NCBI GenBank assembly: GCA_944337235.1
Contig: CALVLK010000001.1
Location: 124,001-188,000 of the forward strand
Origin: an uncultured Clostridia bacterium
GTDB lineage: Bacteria; Bacillota; Clostridia; Christensenellales; Borkfalkiaceae
Direction of reading: 5' to 3'
Length of the DNA stretch: 64,000 bases
Made by a program: the position numbers and the translations under genes
Shown: positions 43,570 to 51,582 of the stretch, one piece after another
Position numbering within the stretch: the first letter of the stretch is position 1
Layout of the letters: every line of letters begins with the position of its first letter
Notes under the pieces: generated by a model
What the model was told of the DNA's origin: nothing
The model's input: only the letters and a program-made list of their open reading frames with translations
The model's database searches: none

Positions 43570-45162
43570 TCATTTCAATGAATGCACCGCCTCGCGGACG
43601 ATGGGAAGCCCCTCTACATAGCGGCGTTCGAATGCCTCGAAGCCGGCGACGTCTGCGGGATCTGGGGCAAGGGTGACGCCCTCCTGATCGGCAAAAACGC
43701 GCTCGTCGAGATACTGTTCCAGGCTCTCGCCCTCCCTCTTTGTGATGAGGTAGTTTGCAAGGATCGCCATGCCCCATGCGCCGCCCTCGCCCGCCGTCTT
43801 CATGACGGTGACGGGCGCATTGATCGCAGCGGCAAGATAGCTCTGCCCAACGCGCTCCGTCTTGAACAGTCCGCCGTGGCCCGTGATGCGGTCGAGCTTG
43901 ACGCCCTCCTCTTTGAGCATGATATCGCACCCGACCTTCAGGGCGCCGAATGCCGAATACAGGTGCGTACGCATGAAGTTCGCGAGGTTGAAGTTGCTGT
44001 CTGCCTTTCTGACAAAGAGCGGTCTGCCGTGGTCGACGTTGGTGACGTGCTCGTTGGAGACATAATTGTAGGAGAGCAGCCCACCGCAGTCCTTGTCGCC
44101 CTGTTCGGAGGCAAAATACAATTCGTCGTACAGCTTCCACTTAGGAATGTCTACGCCGAGGAGCTTGGCAAATTCGCCGAACATGTTCACCCAGCCGTTG
44201 ATGTCTGACGTGCAGTTGTTGCAGTGGACCATGCCGACAAGGTCGCCAACGGGCGTGGTGACGAGATCAATCTCGGGATACGCCTTGCTCAGTTCGCGTT
44301 CCAGAACGATCATGGCGAAGACGGAGGTGCCCGCCGATACGTTGCCCGTGCGCTTTTTAATGGAATTGGTGGCGACCATGCCCGTTCCTGCGTCGCCCTC
44401 GGGCGGGCAGAGCGGGATCCCGGGCCTGAGGTTGCCCGTGGGGTCGAGGATCTTTGCGCCCTTTTCGGTAAGCGTTCCGGCGTCGTCGCCCGCAACCAGG
44501 ATCTCGGGCAGGATATCCTCCACCTTGAATGGCACCTTTCCCGCGACAAGATCGTTGAACTGTTTGAGCATTCTCGTATTATACTGTTTTGTCGCAGGGT
44601 CGACGGGGAACATGCCGCTCGCCTCGCCGATGCCGATCACCTTTCTGCCCGTCAGAAGCCAGTGGACGTAGCCTTCAAGCGTCGTCTGATATTTGATCCG
44701 CGAGACGTGCTCCTCGCCGTCGAGGATGGCCTGATAGAGGTGTGCAATTGACCAGCGCGCGGGGATATGATAGTTGAAAAGCTCCGTCAGGCGGTCGCCC
44801 GCATAGGCGGCAGTGTTGTTGCGCCACGTTCTGAACGGCACGAGGATCTCGTCGTTTTCATCAAATACCATATAGCCGTGCATCATGGCGGAAAAACCGA
44901 TCGCCCCGATCGTGGTCAGCGTGATGCCGTATTTTTCCCTGACGTCCTTCGCCATCGACGCATAGCAATCCTGCAGGCCGGTCACGATATCCTCCAGGGT
45001 GTACGACCAGATGTTGCCGATGTGGCGGTTTTCCCAGTCGTGACTGCCCGAAGCGATGGGCTGATTGTTTTCGTCTACGAGGATCGCCTTGATCCGCGTG
45101 GAGCCGAATTCGATCCCGAGCGCGGTCCTGCCGTTCTCGATAAGTTGCTTGGTGTTGTCCAT
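43570..45162 (-). CDS. araB: L-ribulokinase-like FGGY carbohydrate kinase
   Basis: Phosphorylates L-ribulose in the arabinose pathway. The 530-aa protein has the FGGY fold: N-terminal ALGIEFGSTRIKAILVDE (about 14-31, phosphate-binding loop), FSAMMHGYM, and a C-terminal ATPase half with ITGHGGLFKTERVGQ and TAGEGGAWGMA. It belongs to the clostridial kinase group placed with araA and araD rather than the E. coli-type AraB, so the name rests on context. GGGGGATCC precedes the chosen ATG; a longer frame starting further up lies across the promoter. It is first in the operon. Confidence 0.88.
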   Translation of the reverse strand: MDNTKQLIENGRTALGIEFGSTRIKAILVDENNQPIASGSHDWENRHIGNIWSYTLEDIVTGLQDCYASMAKDVREKYGITLTTIGAIGFSAMMHGYMVFDENDEILVPFRTWRNNTAAYAGDRLTELFNYHIPARWSIAHLYQAILDGEEHVSRIKYQTTLEGYVHWLLTGRKVIGIGEASGMFPVDPATKQYNTRMLKQFNDLVAGKVPFKVEDILPEILVAGDDAGTLTEKGAKILDPTGNLRPGIPLCPPEGDAGTGMVATNSIKKRTGNVSAGTSVFAMIVLERELSKAYPEIDLVTTPVGDLVGMVHCNNCTSDINGWVNMFGEFAKLLGVDIPKWKLYDELYFASEQGDKDCGGLLSYNYVSNEHVTNVDHGRPLFVRKADSNFNLANFMRTHLYSAFGALKVGCDIMLKEEGVKLDRITGHGGLFKTERVGQSYLAAAINAPVTVMKTAGEGGAWGMAILANYLITKREGESLEQYLDERVFADQEGVTLAPDPADVAGFEAFERRYVEGLPIVREAVHSLK

Positions 45163-45178
45163 ATTGGATCCCCCTTTG

Positions 45179-45194
45179 CTGTGTACGTTTGTAT
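45179..45194. promoter_or_regulatory. Possible AraR-like operator
   Basis: CTGTGTACGTTTGTAT just after the predicted start site keeps the TGTACGT core of the Bacillus AraR site (ATTTGTACGTACAAAT) but only one good half. The position, directly downstream of the promoter, is what a repressor site would need. Confidence 0.3.
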
Positions 45195-45202
45195 TCGTGT
45201 TC

Positions 45203-45231
45203 ATTATAAGATAAATCGGGAAAAATTTCAA
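45203..45231 (-). promoter_or_regulatory. Promoter of the arabinose operon
   Basis: Minus strand TTGAAA (45226-45231), 17-bp spacer, TATAAT (45203-45208). Confidence 0.78.
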
Positions 45232-45252
45232 TAGGTAAACGAAAAAAATTCG

Positions 45253-45264
45253 GAAAATATTTTC
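45253..45264. promoter_or_regulatory. Palindrome upstream of the ara promoter
   Basis: GAAAATATTTTC, 12 bp perfect, extended by near-matching CG/CG on both sides, 22 bp upstream of the -35 box. This would suit an activator or repressor dimer. In a gap of 289 bp the other features are the promoter, a terminator and a GC hairpin at about 45371-45393. Confidence 0.35.
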
Positions 45265-45275
45265 GGGATTTGCCC

Positions 45276-45306
45276 AAAAAACGAAAGAACCGCGATCAGA
45301 TCGCGG
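45276..45306 (-). terminator. Weak terminator downstream of the smsCB genes
   Basis: Minus strand CCGCGATC/GATCGCGG (45306-45299 with 45297-45290) followed by TTCTTTCGTTTTTT. It lies about 145 nt after the SmsB stop codon, upstream of the ara promoter. The very tight loop weakens it. Confidence 0.45.
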
Positions 45307-45451
45307 CTCCCCGTTGCCATCTATCCGGAAGGATCTGCTCCCCAAAGCAGATACCGCCGTTCCATATATTCCGCCCCTGCAAGACGGGCAGGGGCCCTGC
45401 AAAGGCTATTATATGCGCTTTGTGCGCAAATGTCAAGGGAATTAGCAATTT

Positions 45452-46372
45452 TTAATTGAGAAATCCGCGGATGATCTGCTCTTCCGCCTCGCTCTCCGTA
45501 AGTCCCAATGTCATCAGCTTGGTGATCTGTTCGCCCGCGATCTTGCCGATCGCAGCCTCGTGGATGAGCTGCGCGTCTACGCTGTTCGCGGTGAGTTCGG
45601 GTACAGCGACCACCTGCGCCTCGTCCATGATGATCGCGTCGCACTCCGTATGGCCGTTGCATGCGGCGTTTCCGATGATGCGCGAGGCAAATTTCTGTTT
45701 GGAATGGTCGGCGGCGACCGAGCGGGACACGACGTCGGCGCCCGCGCCTTCGCCGTTCAGTTCCACGGTGAAATCCGTGCCCGCAAACTGCGTACCGTGC
45801 GTGTAGATCTTCTCCTTTACGACAAGATCCGCCCCCGCGGCGACGATCGCCTTGGTCGTGCGCATGGTGGAGTCGATGCCCTTGATCTGCGTCGTCTCCA
45901 TGAGCATGCTCGCGCCCTCCTCCAGATAGATGACGGTATCGGGGTTCATGATGTTTCCGCCCCTTCCGTCCCCTTCGCCGTAGTGTTTTTCGACATAGCG
46001 CACCCGCGCACTCTTCCCCACATGGAAGGTATGAACGCCGCTGTGCTCGCTCGTCTGCGCGCCGCAGTTGTGGATGCCGCAGCCCGCGATGATGAGGACG
46101 TCCGCCCCCGCCTCGACATAGAAATCGTTGTACACCTTTTCGCGGTAGTCACTCTTGGTAATGACGACGGGGATATGCACGCTCTCGTTCTGCGTCTGGG
46201 AAGACACAAAGATATCGATCCCGCTCTTACCGTCCGTTCTGTTTTCGATGCGGATGTGCGGGGTGCTGCGCCTGCCGTCCCCATCGCCGTCCTTGCGGAT
46301 ATTATACGCCCCGTCCGGGACCTTGTGCAGATCGGCGATCTGCATGAGAAGCATCTTTTCGATCTCGTTCAT
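45452..46372 (-). CDS. SufB/SufD-like scaffold protein of a minimal SUF (SMS) system
   Basis: The 306-aa protein belongs to the SufBD beta-helix family but is much shorter than SufB (about 470 aa). It has the core segments DVLIIAGCGIHNCGAQTSEHSGVHTF (about 92-117), KGIDSTMRTTKAIV, and ASRIIGNAACNGHTECDAIIMDEAQVVAVPEL (about 231-262) with the conserved Cys/His/Glu positions. Together with the ATPase directly upstream (1-nt gap) it fits the two-gene SmsCB system described in archaea and anaerobic bacteria for Fe-S cluster assembly. No sufS, sufU or full-length sufB is nearby. Confidence 0.82.
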   Translation of the reverse strand: MNEIEKMLLMQIADLHKVPDGAYNIRKDGDGDGRRSTPHIRIENRTDGKSGIDIFVSSQTQNESVHIPVVITKSDYREKVYNDFYVEAGADVLIIAGCGIHNCGAQTSEHSGVHTFHVGKSARVRYVEKHYGEGDGRGGNIMNPDTVIYLEEGASMLMETTQIKGIDSTMRTTKAIVAAGADLVVKEKIYTHGTQFAGTDFTVELNGEGAGADVVSRSVAADHSKQKFASRIIGNAACNGHTECDAIIMDEAQVVAVPELTANSVDAQLIHEAAIGKIAGEQITKLMTLGLTESEAEEQIIRGFLN

Positions 46373-46373
46373 A

Positions 46374-47099
46374 TCAGCCCTCCATCTTGTCCGTCAGCAT
46401 ACGGCACACAGACGCGCCGAGCAGGCCGGGCAAAATCTCTTCCCGCGTGCCCTCGCGCTCTACCTTCCCGCCCGAGATGACGACGATGCGGTCTGCAATG
46501 CTGAGGATGCGCTCCTGATGCGTGATGATGACGATATTGCCGCCCGTGAGCGAGTTCATCTTCTCGAAAACGGAGATGAGGCTCTGAAAGCTCCACAGGT
46601 CGATGCCCGCCTCCGGCTCGTCGAACACGGTGAGGCGTGTGGACCGCGCGAGCATGGTTGCGATCTCGATGCGTTTGAGTTCCCCGCCCGAAAGCGAAGC
46701 GTTGATCTCACGGTCGATGTAATCGCGGGCGCAGAGTCCGACCTCGGAGAGGTAGGAGCAGGCGTCCTTGACGGAGATCTTCTTGCCTGCGGCGATGGAG
46801 ATGAGATCCTTCACCGTGATCCCCTTAAAGCGGACGGGCTGCTGGAAGGCAAAGGAGATCCCGCTTTTTGCCCGTTCCGTCACGGAGAGTTCCGTAATAT
46901 CTGTGCCGTCGAGCAGGATGCGCCCCTCCTGCGGCCGCAGAATGCCTGCAATGACCTTGGCAAGCGTGCTCTTCCCGCTGCCGTTCGGCCCCGTAATTGC
47001 GACGAAGCGTTCGTCGATCGTCAGAGAGATGTCGTCGAGAATGCGCTTTTCGACGCCGTCTGTCTCTGCAGAATATGAAATGTGCTGCAATTCTAACAT
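46374..47099 (-). CDS. SufC-type ABC ATPase of the minimal SUF (SMS) system
   Basis: The 241-aa cytoplasmic ATPase has Walker A GPNGSGKST (37-45), Q-loop in FQQPVRFKG, signature SLSGGELKRIE, Walker B LTVFDEPEAGIDLWSF (the SufC-like D-loop) and the switch His in ITHQ. It energises the SufBD-like partner encoded next. It has its own promoter; the start chosen lies after AAAGG at the start of the ABC fold, and a longer upstream frame runs over the promoter. Gene order C then B is typical of this minimal system. Confidence 0.88.
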   Translation of the reverse strand: MLELQHISYSAETDGVEKRILDDISLTIDERFVAITGPNGSGKSTLAKVIAGILRPQEGRILLDGTDITELSVTERAKSGISFAFQQPVRFKGITVKDLISIAAGKKISVKDACSYLSEVGLCARDYIDREINASLSGGELKRIEIATMLARSTRLTVFDEPEAGIDLWSFQSLISVFEKMNSLTGGNIVIITHQERILSIADRIVVISGGKVEREGTREEILPGLLGASVCRMLTDKMEG

Positions 47100-47121
47100 A
47101 TAATACCTTTTTCCGCGCAAG

Positions 47122-47150
47122 ATTATAGCATATATGCGCCAAAAAGTCAA
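47122..47150 (-). promoter_or_regulatory. Promoter of the smsCB genes
   Basis: Minus strand TTGACT (47145-47150), 17-bp spacer ending ATGC, TATAAT (47122-47127). Confidence 0.8.
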
Positions 47151-47178
47151 TCAAATCGATACGGCAAACTTTTTACGC

Positions 47179-47226
47179 AAAACGGGAGCGCAGATCTGCG
47201 GCATTGTGTGCAGTCCTGCGCTCCCG
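47179..47226 (-). terminator. Terminator of the two-component operon
   Basis: Minus strand stem of 11 bp (47226-47216 with 47193-47183) with a 22-nt loop that can pair further, then TTTTG. It lies 9 nt after the histidine kinase stop codon. Confidence 0.75.
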
Positions 47227-47235
47227 GAAGATCGC

Positions 47236-48735
47236 CTATGATGATGTTTCCTGCCCGTCCTTTTTTGCCTCCTCTACGGGCTCTGCGGGCGGATCGGGGA
47301 AGACGACCCAGAAACAGCTGCCCTTGCCCACTTCGGATTTGACGCCGAAATCGATATGCTGCTTTTGCAGGATGGTCTTTACGATGGAGAGGCCGAGTCC
47401 CGTTCCCTGTACGGGGCGCTTATGCGACTCCGAAGAGCGGTAATAGCGCTCCCATATCGTATCGATCTGTTCGGGCGGGATCCCCTTGCCCGAATCGATG
47501 ACCTCAAAGCGGGCGCCGCCCTCCTCCTTTTTCAGCCGCACGATCACCTTCTTGTCCTCGCCCGTATAGTTGACGGCGTTGCCGATCAGGTTGTAGAGCA
47601 CCTGCTCCACGCGGCTGCGGCTGGCAAAGGTATAGAGGTCGTCGTCGACCTGCGTCTCGAAATGATAGCCCTGCGTCTCGCTGAGGTAATCGAAGCGACC
47701 TGTCACGCGGTAGACGTCCTCGGAAAGATTGAACACCGACATATCGAACTGTTCGATCCCCGCCTGCATCTTGGAGAGATCGAGCAGGTCGCCCACCAAT
47801 GCGGTGAGGCGGTCCGCCTCGTCGATGATGACCTGCGTGTGCTTGTTCCGCTTTTCGGGGTCGTTGCCCGAGATCTCCTGGATCATGGCGGCATATGCCT
47901 TGATCATGGTGAGCGGCGTCTTGAAATCGTGCGAGACGTTGGCGATCAGCTCCTTCTGCATCTTGTCCGCCTTCGAGATCTCGGAACTTGCATAGTTGAG
48001 CGCATGCGAGAGATCGCTCACCTCCGTGCAATAGTAATCCGCCTCGAAATTGACGTCGTAATTGCCGCGGGCAAGCTCCTTTGCCTTTTCCGTCACCTCG
48101 CTCACAGGCTTGGTGATGAGCATGGAGACAAACCCGCTCACAACGAAGGCGAGCACCACCGCAAAGAGCGCAATGATGACGGAATACCAGCCGAAGCTGC
48201 CGAACACGTCGTTTGCAAGCTGCAGCGAGCTGGAGATATAGCAGTAATAATCCTGCCCGCCCTCCGTCTTAAAGAATGCGACCGCGTATTCGTCGTACGA
48301 AGAGAGCTCGACAAAATAATGATAGCCCTCTGTGTTCGTGCTCTCGATCTCGTCGATGGTCTCGATGACGAGCTGCATCATGACGTCGTATTCTTCTGGC
48401 CCGTCTTCAGACATCATGGGGAAATAGAAATTTCCGTCCCGGTCAAACAGATAGACGCTGACGCCGTATTCGTTGACGACGTTCAGAATTCCGTTCAACA
48501 TGTTATTTCCCAAAAAGATGCCCTCGTACATGAGCTGATACAGCTCCCGCCCCGCCGCGCGCGTGTTCTGCTCGAACTGCTGCTCGGCGCGCTGGCGCAG
48601 CGTCACATTTTGCACAAGCGAAAAGAATACGATGAGGATAAAGGAGAAAACGCAAAACGAAAGCCAAAGGATCAGGTTGAGATTGGCTTTCGGTTTGTGT
48701 GTGCGTATGGATTTGTTCTTTTTCTTTTTTGCCAT
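47236..48735 (-). CDS. Sensor histidine kinase
   Basis: The 499-aa membrane kinase has a basic N-terminus, TM1 (about 19-41), an extracytoplasmic sensor domain of about 140 residues (42-183, rich in Tyr, Asp and Glu, with PAS/Cache-like pattern), TM2 (about 185-207), HAMP (about 207-260), the phosphoacceptor NVSHDFKTPLT (His269) and a HATPase domain with N (NLIGNAVNYTGE), G1 (DSGKGIP) and G2 (GTGLGLSIV) boxes. It partners the response regulator encoded 21 nt upstream. The ligand is unknown; no clear target operon is adjacent. Confidence 0.93.
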   Translation of the reverse strand: MAKKKKNKSIRTHKPKANLNLILWLSFCVFSFILIVFFSLVQNVTLRQRAEQQFEQNTRAAGRELYQLMYEGIFLGNNMLNGILNVVNEYGVSVYLFDRDGNFYFPMMSEDGPEEYDVMMQLVIETIDEIESTNTEGYHYFVELSSYDEYAVAFFKTEGGQDYYCYISSSLQLANDVFGSFGWYSVIIALFAVVLAFVVSGFVSMLITKPVSEVTEKAKELARGNYDVNFEADYYCTEVSDLSHALNYASSEISKADKMQKELIANVSHDFKTPLTMIKAYAAMIQEISGNDPEKRNKHTQVIIDEADRLTALVGDLLDLSKMQAGIEQFDMSVFNLSEDVYRVTGRFDYLSETQGYHFETQVDDDLYTFASRSRVEQVLYNLIGNAVNYTGEDKKVIVRLKKEEGGARFEVIDSGKGIPPEQIDTIWERYYRSSESHKRPVQGTGLGLSIVKTILQKQHIDFGVKSEVGKGSCFWVVFPDPPAEPVEEAKKDGQETSS

Positions 48736-48756
48736 ATCCTGCCTGTACGCGCCGGA

Positions 48757-49428
48757 TCAGGCTTCGAACTTATATCCGAGCCCGCGCAGCGTGATGATAT
48801 ACTTGCGATATTCCTTCAGGTTGCTGCGCAGCATCTTGACGTGCGTATCTACCGTACGGTCGTCGCCATAGAAATCGTACCCCCAGACCTTGTTGAGCAG
48901 CCGCTCGCGCGTGAGCGCGACCCCGGCATTCTCCACAAAGTAGAAGAGCAGCTCATATTCCTTGGGTGTGAGCTCGGCGCACTCGCCGTCTACATAGACG
49001 TTTCTGCCCACCATGTCGATCTTGAGCCCCTCAAATTCGTAGACGCCCCCCTTCTTCTGCTCAGAAGCGCTTTTGCTGCGGTTGACAATGGCGTGGATGC
49101 GCGCCATGACCTCCTTGGGAGAGAAGGGCTTGGTCACATAGTCGTCCGAGCCGATCTCAAAGCCGAACAGCTTGTCATACTCCTCGCCGCGGGCAGAGAG
49201 CATGAGTACCGGCGTGTTTTTGAATTTTCTGATCTCCTTGACCGCTGAAAAGCCGTCAAGCTTAGGCATCATGACATCCATCAGGATGATGTCGTAGTCG
49301 TTTTCGCGGCATTTTTTTACCGCCTCCATGCCGTCCTGTGCCTCGTCCGCCTCGTTGCCTTCGAATTCGATATATTCGCGAAGCACATTGCGGATCCCCT
49401 CTTCGTCGTCAACAATGAGAACTTTCAT
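48757..49428 (-). CDS. OmpR/PhoB-family response regulator
   Basis: The 223-aa protein has a receiver domain (about 1-120) with acidic pocket DDEE (residues 7-10), phospho-acceptor Asp51 in LMDVMMP, and the Lys in TKPFSP, followed by a winged-helix DNA-binding domain (about 130-223; ELTPKEYELLFYFVEN, WGYDFYGDDRTVDTHVKMLRSNL, GLGYKF). It is first in an operon with the histidine kinase. GGAGGAAAG precedes the selected ATG; an in-frame ATG 24 nt upstream is unlikely. Confidence 0.95.
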   Translation of the reverse strand: MKVLIVDDEEGIRNVLREYIEFEGNEADEAQDGMEAVKKCRENDYDIILMDVMMPKLDGFSAVKEIRKFKNTPVLMLSARGEEYDKLFGFEIGSDDYVTKPFSPKEVMARIHAIVNRSKSASEQKKGGVYEFEGLKIDMVGRNVYVDGECAELTPKEYELLFYFVENAGVALTRERLLNKVWGYDFYGDDRTVDTHVKMLRSNLKEYRKYIITLRGLGYKFEA

Positions 49429-49507
49429 GGACTTTCCTCCTTGCACACCCATTTTACGGTACGTGCATAACCATTATTTTACAAGGGAGTGAAACCTCTG
49501 TGAAATT

Positions 49508-49536
49508 ATTGTACCATACCTTAGCAAAAAAGGCAA
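49508..49536 (-). promoter_or_regulatory. Promoter of the two-component operon
   Basis: Minus strand TTGCCT (49531-49536), 17-bp spacer ending TGG, TACAAT (49508-49513); leader of about 75 nt. Confidence 0.65.
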
Positions 49537-49568
49537 GAAAAAAACAGAAATTAAATATGAACAAATGT

Positions 49569-49597
49569 TTGACAAATATATGTTCGTGTGCTATGAT
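49569..49597 (+). promoter_or_regulatory. Promoter giving a probable leaderless mRNA
   Basis: TTGACA (49569-49574), 17-bp spacer ending GTGC, TATGAT (49592-49597). The start ATG at 49604 lies 7 nt after the -10 box, the expected transcription start, and there is no ribosome binding site before it. Confidence 0.8.
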
Positions 49598-49603
49598 AGT
49601 GGT

Positions 49604-50845
49604 ATGATCTCACAGGAAAAACTGCGCATCCTGACCGAGGGTGCAAAATACGATGTGTCCTGCTCCTCGTCGGGCAGCAAGCGGAAGAATACGGGCGGCA
49701 TCGGCAACGGATATGCCACGGGATGCTGTCATTCGTTTACCCCGGACGGCAGGTGCATCTCGCTCTTGAAAATCCTTCTCAGCAACGACTGCATCTACCA
49801 ATGCAGATACTGCCCCAACCGCCGCGAGGCGGACGTGCCCAAGGTGAGCGCGACGCCCGAGGAGATCTGCGAACTGACGATCGCCTTCTACAAGCGCAAC
49901 TACATCGAAGGGTTATTCCTCTCCTCTGCCGTCGTGCGCTCGCCCGATCACACGATGGACGCCCTGCTCGACACGGTCAGACTGCTGCGCACGCGCTATC
50001 GCTTTCAGGGCTATATCCACCTGAAGGGCATTCCGTATGCAAGCCAGGACAGCATCCGCGAGGCGGCACGGTATGTCGACCGCATGAGCTTCAACATCGA
50101 ACTGCCCAGCGAACGCAGCCTGAAGCTGCTCGCCCCGCAGAAGAGCAAGGAGGGGCTCCTTTTGCCCATGCGCGATCTTGCCCTGCGCGAACGCGAACAC
50201 CGCGCCGCCCGCGAAAAGAGCCTCTTTCTGCCCGCGGGGCAGACCACGCAGATGATCGTGGGCGCCAGCCCCGAACGCGACGATGCGATCGTGCGCCTGA
50301 GCGAGAGCTTGTACCGCAACATGGGGCTCAGACGCGTCTATTATTCCTCATATGTCCCCGTTGTACACGACGCCCTGCTGCCCGATCTGCCTGCGGGGCA
50401 GCTGCGCGAGCACAGGCTGTACCAGGCGGACTGGCTGCTCCGCTTTTACGGATTCACGGCGGACGAGATCGCCCCGGAGGGAGAAAACCTGCCCCTCGAG
50501 TACGACCCCAAGACCGCCTGGGCGCTTCGCAATCCGCAGCTCTTCCCCGTGGAGATCAACCGTGCGCCCCTGGAGGTGCTTCTGCGCATTCCCGGCATCG
50601 GCGGCAGGAGCGCACAGCGCATCCTCGACGCGCGCCGCTACACCGCACTCACCTTCGATCAGCTCAGGCGCATGCGCGTCGTCCTCAAGCGCGCCCGACA
50701 TTTTATCACCTGCAGCGGTAAATTTTATGGCGAGGAGCGGCCCGAGCGCGTCCGCCTTCTGCTTTCGGGAAAACCGCAGGCGCAGCAGCTCAGCCTCTTT
50801 TCGGACGCGGAAACGGCGCTCTCTGCCCTTTCGGGAGAACTATGA
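49604..50845 (+). CDS. Radical SAM protein of the DNA modification/repair-linked family
   Basis: The 413-aa protein carries the 4Fe-4S motif C-x3-C-x2-C (C63, C67, C70 in CIYQCRYC), followed by a radical SAM barrel to about residue 250. A helix-hairpin-helix DNA-binding motif (about 319-345, LEVLLRIPGIGGRSAQRI) lies near the C-terminus. This matches the putative DNA modification/repair radical SAM family (TIGR03916-like) that is almost always found next to a DUF4130 protein. The next gene, with an ATGA overlap, encodes that partner. The start at 49604 is the ATG where the family usually begins; a longer frame would cross the promoter. The reaction is not established. Confidence 0.85.
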   Translation: MISQEKLRILTEGAKYDVSCSSSGSKRKNTGGIGNGYATGCCHSFTPDGRCISLLKILLSNDCIYQCRYCPNRREADVPKVSATPEEICELTIAFYKRNYIEGLFLSSAVVRSPDHTMDALLDTVRLLRTRYRFQGYIHLKGIPYASQDSIREAARYVDRMSFNIELPSERSLKLLAPQKSKEGLLLPMRDLALREREHRAAREKSLFLPAGQTTQMIVGASPERDDAIVRLSESLYRNMGLRRVYYSSYVPVVHDALLPDLPAGQLREHRLYQADWLLRFYGFTADEIAPEGENLPLEYDPKTAWALRNPQLFPVEINRAPLEVLLRIPGIGGRSAQRILDARRYTALTFDQLRRMRVVLKRARHFITCSGKFYGEERPERVRLLLSGKPQAQQLSLFSDAETALSALSGEL

Positions 50846-51582
50846 TCTACTTCTTTGACGGATCCAAACAGGCATTTCTGACGGCATTTCTCACGGCATA
50901 CCGCGACGGTGACGCATTCCTCACCTCCACCTCGCAGCAGCTTGCGCTCGGGCAGCAATCGGTATTCGTCGTCGCAGACGCGATGCGCGCAAGCCGTGCC
51001 GAGGCGCGGCTGCGCTCCTTCGACCCGCACTGCATGAAGGATCTCGACCTTCTGCTGCGCAGCGGTGACAAGGGGCATGAGCAGGTCGCCTTCCGCTATT
51101 TCCGACTGCTTGCGACGCGCAAAGTACCCGTCCGCAACATGTATGCGGAGGACGAGGTCATGCAGGCGACGGAGTATCTGCGGCGCGTGAGCCAGGAGAT
51201 CCATCACCTGCACGGATTTGTTCACTTCATGGAGTGTGCAAGCGGGGCGCTCTATGCGCCCGTCTCGCCCGATCACGACATCTGCGATCTGCTTGCGCCC
51301 CACTTCCGCGCCCGCCTTCCCGGCTTTTCCTTTGTGATCCACGACGTAGCGCGCCAAAAGGCGGCCGTCTGCGACGGCACAAACCTCTTTGTTGCGCCGC
51401 TTGCGGGGGCAGACGTCCTGCTGAAGGCGGACGAGGGCGACTGGCAGACGCTCTGGCGCAGATATTACAGCGCCGTGAATATTCCAAGCCGCAAGCGAAG
51501 CAAGCAGATGCGCGGCTATCTGCCCGTGCGCTATTGGAAATTCATGCCGGAGCTGAACAGACCTGATCCAGAAGATGATTGA
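50842..51582 (+). CDS. DUF4130 protein, partner of the radical SAM enzyme
   Basis: The 246-aa protein has the DUF4130 pattern: N-terminal FFDGSKQAFLTAFLTAY, then HHLHGFVHFMECASGALYAPVSPDHDICDLLAPHF (about 113-147) and a C-terminal RYWKFMPEL. In other bacteria this domain can be fused to a uracil-DNA glycosylase; no glycosylase is fused here. The gene overlaps the radical SAM gene by 4 nt, so the two should act together on nucleic acid. Its 3' end overlaps the convergent ferritin-like gene by 41 nt, so antisense transcription is likely. Confidence 0.82.
   Translation: MIYFFDGSKQAFLTAFLTAYRDGDAFLTSTSQQLALGQQSVFVVADAMRASRAEARLRSFDPHCMKDLDLLLRSGDKGHEQVAFRYFRLLATRKVPVRNMYAEDEVMQATEYLRRVSQEIHHLHGFVHFMECASGALYAPVSPDHDICDLLAPHFRARLPGFSFVIHDVARQKAAVCDGTNLFVAPLAGADVLLKADEGDWQTLWRRYYSAVNIPSRKRSKQMRGYLPVRYWKFMPELNRPDPEDD

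Noticed and set aside
45371..45393. GC hairpin GCCCCTGC/GCAGGGGC as a terminator of smsB
   Set aside because: No U tract on either strand; kept only as a comment in the intergenic region.
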